Positions 48,665 to 58,389 of a stretch of DNA of 64,000 bases are shown here, piece after piece (the stretch's first letter is position 1; every line of letters starts with the position of its first letter). The stretch spans positions 1,860,001 to 1,924,000 of the forward strand of contig JAMKCF010000019.1 in assembly GCA_023634235.1 (NCBI GenBank), in the 5' to 3' direction. Below the pieces are notes generated by a model. That model saw only the letters and a program-made list of their open reading frames with translations, made no database searches and was not told the origin of the DNA. The stretch comes from Pisaster brevispinus (Eukaryota > Echinodermata > Asteroidea > Forcipulatida > Asteriidae). A program made the translations under genes and the position numbers.

Positions 48665-49849
48665 TTCTTTTTTTTGGGGGGGCAGGGATACTCTGTTCAG
48701 AATGTGTGTTATCTTTGGGTCAGGCTTTCGATGTTTTATGTACAACTGTACAATGTATTATCTGCGAAAACATTGATTTATATCAAATTTAGCTGAACGG
48801 GGACCACGGTCTTCAGATATGAACAAGTGGAAAGTTTTTATTGCATGTTGTTGAATTACAAAGCAGATTTTTTTTTTCTTGGATTTTCCTAGTTTGATTT
48901 TTTATTGTGTCATTTTAATTAACTTTTATAGTTAAGATGTTTGTTTGTTTGTTTGTTTGTTTGAATAAGCTTTTTTATTTAACATATGTAATATTGTTTT
49001 GCATTTGTTAATATCCAGCTATAATAAATTGAAATAAAAATAACCATAGCGTTTGTTGTGTTCATGTTTTCAGTTAAGATTACTTGCCATACTGAGTCCT
49101 TTCAAATGTGGGATGTCAGGGTGCTTATTGATAAGCCCAAAGGATGTACATGTATACCACAGTGTGGGTCAGATTTAAAGTCTCTTCAAGAAAGTTCACA
49201 AAAATTGGACTTGTACATGTATATGGTTATCACATTCATGTACATGTAGTGTTTTTTGTAACCCTACAACCAAAGTATTTTCATCGCCCAATCTGCTCCA
49301 TTGGATTGTGATAGAGCAAATATTATTGGATGCATTTCAGTCCTAGATTTCCTATCACTTCTCAAAAGCCCTCTCTTGTGACCCTGTTGGAATATTTGGC
49401 CCATGTTTTCTGTTTGTACCTTGCAAGTTGGATCCCCCAGACTTAAAATTCTAATTTGGGGTACGACACTACAAAGGCTAAACGCCAAAACAAATGTTTT
49501 TTTTTTTTTTTTCGCATACAGGAGAGCACTGACTACTAGTAATCCGGAAGATGCACAAAGTAGGCCGAGACCACTAGGAACTTCCCCAGCTCTCATTAAA
49601 TCCGTCCAGCATGACCTATTAGTAAGAGTTCGCGGCTCAGTTTTCGACGATCTTTCTGAGCATTTCCTAGACCAAGACCTGACAGAGGAAGACGATCACG
49701 GCACTCAACTTGTCAAGAAAATCAGTGGATTGTTCATAAAAACTGTCCTGCATCACCATGGAAGACTGTATACCGAGCGATTTGTGAACAAAAATAAGTC
49801 ATCAAAGAGACATCAACTAACAAAAACCATCCTGTTTTTAGGTCAGTAA
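43895..49849 (+). CDS. P-element transposase with THAP zinc finger (four exons)
   Basis: Cuts and pastes the P element by recognising its ends and catalysing strand transfer in the nucleus. Exons: 43895-43965, 45078-45202, 45731-47864, 49522-49849 (885 residues; human THAP9 is about 903). THAP finger, residues 1-89: MPESCAAFGCTNRR, SFHKFPL, W36, VVCSEHF and AVPSIF, with zinc ligands C5, C10, C54, H57. A coiled-coil-like region follows (about 140-180), then an RNase H-like core with candidate acidic residues D294 (VLDAMAIK), D385 (VVCDGTYSN), D425 (FIFDACHLIKLIRN) and E625 (HLEMFFSRVRRRGGWNNNP); GGWNNNP is a hallmark of P/THAP9 transposases. CKCTQCC near 723-729 is another cysteine cluster. 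The last exon gives a C-terminal block ending RHQLTKTILFLGQ. Exon 3 to 4 needs a GC-AG intron (AAG|GCAGGA); without splicing the frame ends at 47952 (805 residues). Confidence 0.88.
45238..45600. mobile_element. 363-bp MITE nested in intron 2 of the P transposase
   Basis: Perfect 23-bp inverted ends: GGGTCATTCCGTGTCAATTC+AAC at 45238-45260 and its reverse complement at 45578-45600. TACA flanks both sides (45234-45237, 45601-45604), a plausible 4-bp target duplication. No coding capacity; superfamily not assigned. Confidence 0.85.
47865..49521 (+). other. Third intron of the P transposase, GC-AG type (inferred)
   Basis: Starts GCAGGATATT and ends TTCGCATACAG after a run of 17 T. In exon 3 no GT donor gives the phase (2) needed by the final exon without deleting conserved residues. 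If retained, translation continues 28 codons beyond the junction to TAA at 47950. The intron holds (TTTA)n at about 48585-48668, (TTTG)n at 48943-48963 and a weak pyrimidine tract; no other gene seen. Confidence 0.6.
48585..48668. repeat. (TTTA)n microsatellite
   Basis: About 20 TTTA/TTAA units, within the last intron of the P transposase. Confidence 0.9.
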
Positions 49850-50099
49850 TACTGGACTTTCCCTGGTCAACCTCTTCAAACTTTTGAGTGCTTGGATCCT
49901 TTTCTGTGGGTTATCTATTCGCCTTCACAAAGGTATTGTAAAATGTCCTTTTCCCCATTAGATAAGTAAAAGCCTGGTCAAAAACTATTAATTTGCCGTT
50001 CAGAATCAATCGCACAGATCGGGCACTTCACCCGTCAATTTGTTTTGTGTACGTTGTGTGTACGCCTATCGTTATAACATCCGGGTACTTTGCGCGGTG

Positions 50100-50112
50100 T
50101 TTGCCCGGTTTG
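50100..50112 (-). promoter_or_regulatory. Subterminal inverted repeat, right (candidate transposase-binding site)
   Basis: TTTGCCCGGTTTG, exact reverse complement of 43783-43795; positions 93-105 from the right end. Confidence 0.65.
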
Positions 50113-50167
50113 ACTATGGCCGACGGTGCTCCGTGTGCGCACAGCGGTAAAGCGTTGCTGCCAATGG

Positions 50168-50204
50168 CGAGTGCGCCCTCTAGTTCTTATTATATAGCTC
50201 TATG
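50168..50204 (-). repeat. Right 37-bp terminal inverted repeat of the P element
   Basis: Begins CGAGTGCGCCCTCTAGTTCT and ends ATATAGCTCTATG, exact inverse of the left end. Confidence 0.95.
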
Positions 50205-50212
50205 GGTGGCGC

Positions 50213-52850
50213 CCATCAGCGAATTCGGTTGGAATTGAAATATGTCTGCCTTGTTTATAATTATCCGTAGGCTTGAATCGAAGATGGAAATACGTTGCTT
50301 GAGGTGTGTTTTTCATCAGGATGTGCTGATTTTGTTATTGAAAACGTCAGTCCTAGAGCTCTGAACAGTAAGTATTAAGCTTTGTACAGTTATTTCTGAA
50401 GTTAAAATGCAAGTTTTGTCAGTCTCAGATATACTGATATCAGTCTCTGGAATGATAGCAATATCTGAACACCAAGACAAAGAACTCTCATCTGTGTAAA
50501 ATTGAGTAGGGGGCGTGTTGGGGCGGGGGTTGGATATTGCATCATAGACTGTACAAGTCTCGTGAAACGAAGACGAGAAAACAACTCAAAAGAAGACCAT
50601 AGTTTTTCTACAAAATTGTATTTTTTTGGAGAGACTGCAAAAACTTTGCTTCCAAAGTGGGTTCTATTTGGCTTCATGAAAACTGGCAGCAAATTGGTTT
50701 TGGAAGAAGATCTTTTGGGGGTGTTACTTTATGGGATAATTAGCAAAAAATGGCTGATCTTCTAAAAAATGAAAAGAAATGAGAAGTTTAGTTGTCATAA
50801 GCTGTATTTGATTAGTTTTCAAGAGTCAGAGAGACTTTAAAAAATTGTTTTTTTTAAGTATTTTTGAATATAACATTTAGCATTGATTGCTATGGGAGAT
50901 TTATCTTATGTGGTGCATCCTATAGGGTTAATGTTTTTTGAGAGAACTTGTCTTTAATCTTGAGGAAAAATTATAAAAATAGTATTTTAAAGAAATATGA
51001 AAGATGCAATAGATCAAGTCATACAAACTTGCATCAGTGAAGATACCTGCTCATTTTGAGCAAAAAAAGAGAATTTGAAATTTAGCCCCCCAAAAAAGAT
51101 AAAAATAATGTTTATGAAATTTTGATCATTTTTTTAGGGTGCGACTCTATGCACTAAAATGATACAGTAAATACTGGTGCCTATGGTAAAGACATACAAA
51201 ATGGCATTAGTGGGAATGCCTGCTCCATTTCAAACCCTCCCATGGGAGAGACCTCCATAGCATAACATTAAAAAATGTGCACAAATATCAACAACAAAAA
51301 CACATGGGTTAACTCTAGCAGTTTTTTGAAAAATTAAATACTTTTTAAGGTGCGATTTTAAGATGCATTACAAACTACTGAACCTTCTTGTTTAACGTTA
51401 CTCTGGATATTTTTTTTTTTGGGGGGGTATTTTAAGGCTTCCTCTGTGTGTATGGTCACCTTACGTATCTTAAGTCACTATGATTCCACAAGCATACATG
51501 AGGCTTCATATGTTTAGGGTCAAGCAAACACATGTTATGAATACATAGTTGTATAATTGTATAATTAATTATACAGTTATATAATTATTCAAGTATATAT
51601 TTCTATAATTAAAGGCAGGGTGTACTTTGGGTTATCAACTTTATCGCACTTTATCGTATTTTTTTTTAGAAATGACACCTTTCGAAGTAATGTAGTTTTA
51701 GAGAAAGAGGTAACAAAAATTCACCCCAAAGTTGGAACCTTGGAAAGGCTTCAGGCAACACTGTTTTTGGGGGGGGTTTTTTCCAGTTTTTTTTTCATTA
51801 TTTTCTTGCAACTTCGTTGACCAATTGAGCCCCAATTTCCACGGGTTTGCTATTTTATGCTCATGTTGGGAAACAGCAAGCGAGGATACTGGTCTTTGCC
51901 AAAACTACACTGCCTTATATAGTTACATAATTAAATAATTATATATCCTATATAATTATTAAATAATTAAATAAATTTATATTGATCTACAGCTGTCCCA
52001 GAGATTGGATTAAAATTTACTCAATAAAACAAAGTTTAACAGATGTTGTCACGATTTCTTACTTATTTCAGAATGTCAGGGTTCAGTCCTAGCAATTATT
52101 TGTTTGATACTCCTGTCAACTCTTCAAACATCTCAATGTCGTACTGCCAGAAGGCTATCCAGTTTGTAACCATATTCGCAATATAAGCGCTTCTTTGCCC
52201 CATTTAATAGTAATAGTACATACAGAATTAAATAAATGGGGTAAATAGTTATATTATTTGTTCAAATAATAAAGTTTATGTCATAAAGTTGTAACAGAAT
52301 ACCAAATATAATATAAGCCTACATATAATTTTTTGACAGACACTTCTTCCTTCAATGGTTCCTTACCCCCCAAAATAGTTGATACATTAAAATAAAGTAG
52401 ATCAGTGGAGTAAGAAAAATGGGCAGGAGATAACGTTTAAGTTTTTTCAGTTTTCTTGTAGGCCTACCCCTTGTCTCTATATTTATTATCACCGATATAA
52501 AATTAGCGACACCGATAGCGCACACAATGTACGGGGTGTGCCGCTGTACTAACACCACACGCACCGCATGCTGCGCTCCAAGGCCAGGGTCCTGTACCAC
52601 CATAGTCTTGAAATCAAGTCGGTAATTGTTGTGCGGTCCACTTGGGGACGGTACACACATCCTCGATCCCAATATGTGTGTGAGTCGGTCGCAATTGACG
52701 GACCTTGCCACGCGCTACCTACGACCGTTGCATGAATGTACATTATAATCGCACTGTGACTGTTGCATGAACGGCAGTATGTGTGTTTGTCATAGGCAGC
52801 GCTGGCAGACAAATAGACACTGACTAACGACTTGTCATCAAGTCTAGTAC
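50213..52850. other. Sequence right of the P element, no gene recognised
   Basis: 50422-50488 repeats 43462-43530 (see the left flank). 51540-51610 and 51915-51985 are AT-rich, palindromic (TATAATTATATA-like) tracts that may bound a small element containing GGGTGTACTTTGGGTTATCA (51618), a phrase resembling GGGTACACTTTGGGTAATTA at 54753. 52490-52800 is locally GC- and CpG-rich but has no supported exon. Confidence 0.45.
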
Positions 52851-53095
52851 CACCAGTACGTGTAATAACGCTTTCCGTAGTTTACCTTATTTAAAATGCA
52901 CAACCTCTGCAGAAACGGGCCAATCAGAACGCTTTTTTGTGGCCCCCCGTAGCTAGCGTGTGGTATGAGAAAAAAAAATCGCCCCGTTAATAGTTTTGGT
53001 TTGTTTATGAAGTGCGCCCTCCCTAGGTCATATTAATACAGTTTACATGAAGGGAGTTTTGATTTCAATTTCGTGTCCCTAATATCTACCTAGAA

Positions 53096-53179
53096 ATGTT
53101 CCCTTTGACACAAACTATGACGCTGTACGGATTATCTGGCTGTTCATACAAGGCAGGAGACTCACTGGATTTTATAAAG
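53096..53179 (+). CDS. Candidate first coding exon of an unrecognised gene
   Basis: ATG at 53096 opens 28 codons (MFPLTQTMTLYGLSGCSYKA, GDSLDFIK) and ends at a consensus donor AAG|GTACGT, phase 0. It follows a locally GC-rich region that could hold a promoter. No family recognised; the start is chosen as the first ATG in the only open frame. Confidence 0.4.
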
Positions 53180-53388
53180 GTACGTTTTAGATAGATAAAT
53201 AGGCAGATGTGTCGGGTTTTCTATGTGTGTAACCATGGATTGGATGTACATGTTCTGTTGACCTTAGTTTAGATGAGCTCAATATCGTGCCAATGTAAAC
53301 ATACCGTTGATCCGTACCGTACTTGTAATTGTAGTCATGAGGTATAGTCTGTATGCCATGACCACTCATCCCTTTCTCTTGGCTTTAG

Positions 53389-53442
53389 CAACCATGGTAT
53401 GGACAAGTTACTGTCTGTCGCCACACCAAAGGCAAGTTAAGA
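53389..53442 (+). CDS. Candidate second exon of the same gene
   Basis: Acceptor CTCTTGGCTTTAG, donor AGA|GTGAGT, 18 codons (QPWYGQVTVCRHTKGKLR), phase 0 at both ends, so it joins the preceding exon in frame as SLDFIK-QPWYGQ. Alternative donor AA|GTTAAG is weaker. Confidence 0.4.
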
Positions 53443-53537
53443 GTGAGTGACTGACAATAGGGGATAGGCTAGTATCTACATGTACACTGCAGTAACCACC
53501 ACCACTAGTGTACATTTACTTATACAAACAGCTGATA

Positions 53538-53690
53538 CTTCTACTAGAGGTACGTGTATGGTTAAAACTGGAGTCTCGAGGTGATCCTTGGCATGTTCTA
53601 TTTTCCGGAGGCAAAGTCTCAAGAAAACACCCGCTCCAGGCTTCACAGAGGGAGTCATAGTTTTAACCATACTACTACTACTAGGAGTAA
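53538..53690. repeat. Small inverted repeat (foldback) of about 150 bp
   Basis: GTATGGTTAAAACT near 53556-53569 pairs with AGTTTTAACCATAC near 53658-53671; pairing extends imperfectly outward (CTACTAG). Confidence 0.6.
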
Positions 53691-54433
53691 AAGCTGTTAA
53701 TATTTGTTTTATGGTGTCAAGATGTTTAGGTACCACATAGCTGCATTTGCTCTGGGTATATAGTACTTTGGCTTCTATAGGATAGTGCATTCGTTGCTAC
53801 GGGAATAGTACATTGTTTGCTGCAAGTTCACAATCAAAAGGCAGAATCTTTGTAAGGGGTGCTATAATACAATAGATTGAAAGTGACACAGAAGTTTTTG
53901 GCTTAATGCAGTAGAATGTGTTTTATGGTTATGGGAAAGTTGTTGGTGAGCAGTGTCTTATTTTGTTTGTTATTTTTAGATTGCTCTTAAAATGACATGA
54001 AGGGCCTACATCATTGTTGATTTACAGGCCTCCTAGCCATCCAGCATGGCTATGCTTGCTTACCAACAACATAGATAGTTTGAATCAATGATTAGACTAC
54101 ATCTTTTCTCAGTAATCTGTCCAAAGAAAGTCATTTTAAAAAAATGGGATACAAACCACTAATACATTTTCACTTAAGTCAAAAAGATAATCATATTTTG
54201 GTATAAGATTGTATTTGTAGTCATAATGAGTGAAAATATTGGGGTGGACTAAGCATCTTTCCTTTTATATTTAATAAAATGACTTTCTGTGGGGTAATCG
54301 TTGAGTGAAAAAAGAGCTGGTCGTTTTTGAAAAGCTTTTGATTTTGGATACTTACAGGCCTACTTGATCTCGGCTTGTGCTCTTATTATTTTTGTTCATG
54401 ACTTTTCAATCTCTTTTTGACATTTCTCTGCAG

Positions 54434-54689
54434 TTGTATTTGTGGAATTGAATTCCAAACAAGCCCAGTCTGTGGTAACATCTGAGAAAGCCAACTCTAC
54501 CATCGAGGGTCTCAGAGTGAAGTTGATGGAAAAACAGAGTCACACTACTTTGAGCAGCTCACCTGTTAGTGATGAAGCTGTGAGATGAGGCAGAAGTTGA
54601 TCAAGAGTGGAGACACCTCAGAATAGAACCAGTTGATGGAGAGACATCCCCAGAGGTGGAGGAAGACAAGGTGTGCACCATGTTTTACA
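54434..54689 (+). pseudogene. Candidate exon with a probable frameshift, unrecognised protein
   Basis: After acceptor TCTCTGCAG one frame reads VFVELNSKQAQSVVTSEKA, then NSTIEGLRVKLMEKQSHTTL and SSSPVSDEAVR to TGA at about 54586. One base further along, an equally protein-like acidic frame continues DEAEVDQEWRHLRIEPVDGE, TSPEVEEDKVCTMFY and reaches a strong donor ACAG|GTAAAA at 54689/54690. The two halves make sense as one protein only with a one-base correction, so this may be a pseudogene, or two exons with a splice I cannot see. Its incoming phase (1) does not match the phase-0 exon at 53389, so an exon may be missing. Confidence 0.35.
54498..54553 (+). repeat. 56-bp source of an exact duplication
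   Basis: TACCATCGAGGGTCTCAGAG to CACTACTTTGA is repeated without change at 55141-55196. Confidence 0.95.
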
Positions 54690-54739
54690 GGTAAAAAACT
54701 TCTCTTTTTATTTTCTCTTTTGGGAAATGTATGTATTCT

Positions 54740-55080
54740 CTCCTTAGACGTAGGGTACACTTTGGGTAATTATGAAAGATCAGTATCCTCCCTTGGTGTA
54801 TCCCAACACATGCATAAAATATGCATAAAAGTTTGGCTCAATTGGTCATTGAAGTTGCATGAAAATAATGAAAGAAAAAACACTTTGTTGCATAGAATTG
54901 TGTGCTTTCAGATGCCTGAGAAATGCTTCATGTCTGAAGTCTTTCTCAGATTCAAATTTTGGGGGTGAAAATTATCTCTTACTCTAAAACTACACTACTT
55001 CAGAGGGAGTAGTTTCTAACAATGTGTTATCAACAACTCTCTAGTGCTCCTTAACCCAAACAACCCTTATGGTCATTAAA
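54740..55080. repeat. Diverged relative of the hairpin-bearing MITE
   Basis: CCTGAGAAATGCTTCATGTC...TTTCTCAGATTCAAATTTTG and GGGGGTGAAAATTAT parallel the centre of the MITEs at 5747-6166 and 18043-18495; the ends differ. Confidence 0.5.
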
Positions 55081-55084
55081 ACTT

Positions 55085-55575
55085 TAAATCAAAAACCCTA
55101 ACCCTAACCCTTACCAAGTAAGTTTTTAAAGTCATTACTTTACCATCGAGGGTCTCAGAGTGAAGTTGATGGAAAAACAGAGTCACACTACTTTGATCAA
55201 AAGCCCTTACCTTAACCCTTACAAATTCCAAGTAAGTTTTAATGCTCATTTATTCAAAACTTTTCATTAAAAACCCTTACCTTAACTCCAACCTTAACCC
55301 TAACTCTTACCAAGTAAGTGTTGATGCTCATTATTAATTAAAAGATTTTAATCAACAACTTTAACTCTTACCTTAAGTAAGTTTTTATGCTCATTACTAA
55401 TTAAACGATTTTGATTAACAACTTGAACTTTGCCCTACTAAGTAAGTTTTTATGCTCATTAATCTAAAAAAATTGATCAAAAACCCTAACTCCAACCCTA
55501 AACCTAACCCTTACCAATTAAGTTTGTGTGCTGATTAGTTTAAAACTTGCGATAACAAAACCTAACCCTAACACT
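55085..55575. repeat. Telomere-like AACCCT tracts interleaved with 60-80-bp units
   Basis: Runs such as ACCCTAACCCTAACCCTTACC alternate with AAGTAAGTTTTTATGCTCATTA-type segments, whose AAGTAAGT/AATTAAGT core recurs near 55119, 55230, 55312, 55374, 55439 and 55517. AACCCT is the C-strand of the TTAGGG telomere repeat used by most animals. The 111-bp first step contains the 56-bp exon copy (55141-55196). Confidence 0.75.
55141..55196 (+). repeat. 56-bp exact copy of exon sequence 54498-54553
   Basis: Identical over 56 bp; embedded in the telomere-like repeat array. The right junction shares CTTTGA with neighbouring TTTGATCAAAA-type sequence, suggesting a microhomology-assisted insertion. Confidence 0.95.
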
Positions 55576-55599
55576 TGACGATTTTTGCTCCGTTACCTT

Positions 55600-56776
55600 C
55601 TTTTTTTTTCTTTTGAGAACCATATCTCTCCTCTCTCTAGTACTTTTGATCAAAATTTTAACATGCTTTGAATTTTTTCATAAGAAGGTATTTTTATAAA
55701 CAAACCATCAACAGGTTGTTTTTTTTATAAATCGTCAACAGTTTTCTTACAAAATTCAGTATTTCAAGTTTAATATTTATTCAGAATTTAGGAGACAGCC
55801 AGCAATGCATCCGGGTGTCTTTTGGACTCCCTATTTTATTTTTGGACGGCCTGAAAAACTGTCGGACTCCTTTAAGACGCCCTGTTTATTTGGCCAAGCG
55901 AGCAACAAATTCATGTGCGCTTCCATGAGTATTTGAAATAGAATGACAGAAACGAATCTTAATAAGAAAAACAGAAATTATGTGTGCACAAAAACGAAAT
56001 TGAATGAATTAATAGCTAAAATGAAAACCTAGTTTGAGTGGATGAGGGGAAAATGCGTGAATTTAAATGCGTGTTAATAAAATGGAATGATTTTGTTTTG
56101 TTGTTGCTGAAATTGGCCGAGAAAATCTAATGTTAGCCAGACATTCTCCAGCCCTGTCTTCGGAGAATGATTGACACTCCTATTGAGATGCAAATACGTC
56201 TTATCTTAATCCTCCGCAGGTTTTTTTTACACAATTGTTTCACTTAAAAGGCAAGCCACTGTGCTGAGTCTGTGGTTTTATGACCTGGTTTTGTGACCGT
56301 TCGCAGTGGGTGGGTGCTGCATTCTATTAAACCTGGAGAGTGTGTTGACATCTGCGGGCTTATAGCTTTGATTGGAATGGTAGAAACAGTTAACTGGAAA
56401 TCGCAAGTTTCGTTTAACTGTTTGTGAAATAAGCCTAGGTGCAAAACATAAATAAATTGGAAAGGAATATTATTGTAGCAAGAACAGCCAGTCTGTGTGA
56501 TTACATAAAGGTTCCTTTGACATCCAAGGATTTTATGTTTTAGTTGGAACAATGTTCATGTGTACAAACCATTCCTACTGACAGGAAAAACAAAACAAGA
56601 CTTGAATGAAATCAAAGTATGATTCTGGAGTCAATAACAATATAGCGTCCAGTTACAGAATGACAACCCATTATAATGATGTTTGTGAAAACCATAATCA
56701 TTTTGCTGATCCCTTTTCGCAATCTTTTCTGGATAATGAATTAATGAATTAATATTATTTATTCTTGTTTGTACAG
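55600..56776. other. No recognised feature
   Basis: AT-rich, probably intronic to the unrecognised + strand gene. No supported exon or RNA gene. Confidence 0.4.
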
Positions 56777-56890
56777 GAAAATCAAGATTGGGCTCACGGA
56801 GGGCTTTGGAATCTACAAGAAGAAAAGATTGCCGCTTTGCACCCATCTATAAAATGCAACAAGCCTTGCAAAAATGATATTTTGCAGTAG
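56777..56890 (+). CDS. Candidate terminal exon of the unrecognised + strand gene
   Basis: Acceptor TTGTTTGTACAG then two open readings. Joined in phase to the donor at 54689 it reads RKIKIGLTEGFGIYKKKRLP+LCTHL and stop (about 56850); in phase 0 it reads ENQDWAHGGLWNLQEEKIAA to TAG at 56890. The first fits the phase of the upstream donor. Neither is recognised. Confidence 0.35.
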   Translation, partial: ENQDWAHGGLWNLQEEKIAALHPSIKCNKPCKNDILQ

Positions 56891-57184
56891 TGAATTCAGT
56901 TGAAAAGCAGATCCTCTGCAGAATAGATACCATGAACAATGTAGCAGTCATGTTGATGATAACACAGATGGAACACCTGACAATAACAAAGATAGAACAC
57001 CAGACATTCTGAACCAGACTGTTCCTAGGATACATACTTGCTCTGTAGAACTTTGATAACATCGTGAAGAATTTTTAGACAATAAGTCTGGTTTCCACTT
57101 GATATTGGGTATGTGGTTCTGGATGTAAAAGGATTCAAGTTCTGTGGGCTATGTATTAAGTTCTTATGTAATTAATTAATTGTT

Positions 57185-57345
57185 TTATATCTTTTTTTTT
57201 TTTTTTAATTTATTTAGTTATGTATTTAATTGTTTATTTATTTATGTATCTAATTATTAAAAATTTATTTATGTATTTATTCATTTTTTATTTATTTAAA
57301 AAAATTTTATTTATGTATTGATTTATTTATTTTATTTCCTTATAC
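57185..57345. repeat. TTTA-rich low-complexity tract
   Basis: Irregular TTTATTTA/TATTTA runs with a T12 stretch. Confidence 0.85.
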
Positions 57346-57399
57346 ATAATTGTTTGGCAATAAATAACTTCTGATTTATGGGGACATATCTGGTGGAAA

Positions 57400-58080
57400 A
57401 TGTTTATACAAATGTTCATTTGAAGCTTTTAATATCTAATTAAAGAAGAAAACACTGCAAATTCGATAAATTCTTTGAAATACATTGTGTAATGTAGGTT
57501 ATTTTCCACAAGATGTTTGCACAAACATCTGGTTTATGTGGAAACATCTTGTGAAAAATATTAAACAAATGTTCATTTGAATCTTTTGATATTTTTAATT
57601 GTAGAAGAAAACAATGCAAGTGCTTTGAAATGAATTTTACAAAATTGTACAAAACTTTCTATTTTAAATGGTTTATGAACGATGTTTTTAATAAATTGTT
57701 ACACTTTCAGGATCTAAACTTTCCCGATAAGTTTGTGTTAATTTATTTTCTGTCAGACTTGAAAATATTAATTTTGCAAAGAAAACAAAATCAGACTGCT
57801 TAAAAAACTTCAAATTTTATTTTCCACCAGATGTTTGCACCAAAACAAATGATTTATGTGGAAACATCTTGTGACAAATATTAAACAAATATTCCTGTGA
57901 ATCTTTTTATATTTTAATTGTAGAAAGAAAAAACAATGCAAATGCTTTGAAATAAATTAATAAAAACTTATGCTATTTAAATTTGTTTATGAACAACGTT
58001 TTTAATAAAGAGATACACTTTCAGCATCTAAACTTTCCAAATTGTTTTTTATTTTCTGTCAAACTTGAAAATACTATTTT
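57400..58080. repeat. Tandem duplication with a unit of about 318 bp
   Basis: TTATTTTCCAC(A/C) at 57499 and 57817 start two copies containing GATGTTTGCAC, TTTATGTGGAAACATCTTGT, AAGAAAACAATGCAA and AACTTTC. GATGTTTGCACAAACATC is itself a hairpin. A partial third unit (AAATGTTCATTTGAAGCTTT) lies upstream at about 57411. Confidence 0.75.
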
Positions 58081-58239
58081 TCTTAAGACTACAAAATTAT
58101 ACTGCCTAAAAAACGTAAAATAGCGAAGGCACTACAGATATTAAATATTAACTTTATTTCGAGGAAATTAATCTCCACACTCTAAAAGGGAATTTTTTTC
58201 AGGGGAAGTTGTTTTTGAATAAAAACTGTTTGATGACAG

Positions 58240-58300
58240 AGGGCGCCCTCCACAATCAACAGAGGGCGCCCTTCACAATCAACAGAGGGCGCCCGTTACA
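58240..58300. repeat. Three direct 23-bp copies with GGGCGCCC core
   Basis: AGAGGGCGCCCTCCACAATC, AGAGGGCGCCCTTCACAATC and AGAGGGCGCCCGTTAC follow one another; each core GGGCGCCC is a palindrome. Confidence 0.9.
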
Positions 58301-58389
58301 CTATATATTTTACATGTATAAACGTGTGTTTATATATACATCACGTGGTTCTAATATTCATCATGGTTAAAAATTATTAGTTAGCTGTG

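Larger units (their letters stand above)
43698..50212 (+). mobile_element. P element (THAP transposon), apparently complete, with 8-bp target duplication
   Basis: The element spans 43706-50204 (6499 bp). GGTGGCGC at 43698-43705 and 50205-50212 is an 8-bp target site duplication, the length made by P elements. The ends are 37-bp perfect inverted repeats that start CA and end TG, as in Drosophila P. Inside is a four-exon THAP-finger transposase with no disabling change seen. Subterminal 13-bp inverted repeats (43783-43795, 50100-50112) lie 78-105 bp from the ends. A 363-bp MITE is nested in intron 2 and simple repeats fill intron 3. P elements were first known from flies; related elements exist in fish, tunicates and sea urchins, and THAP9 is the human relative. 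Confidence 0.93.

Noticed and set aside
43698..50212. Alternative ends CCATAGAGC with other target duplications
   Set aside because: Only boundaries 43706 and 50204 give both an identical 8-bp duplication and CA...TG ends; a one-base ambiguity remains because the next base is C on both sides.
52352..52812. Minus-strand ORFs in the GC-richer region before 53 kb
   Set aside because: No family resemblance, no splice or start support; composition alone explains them.
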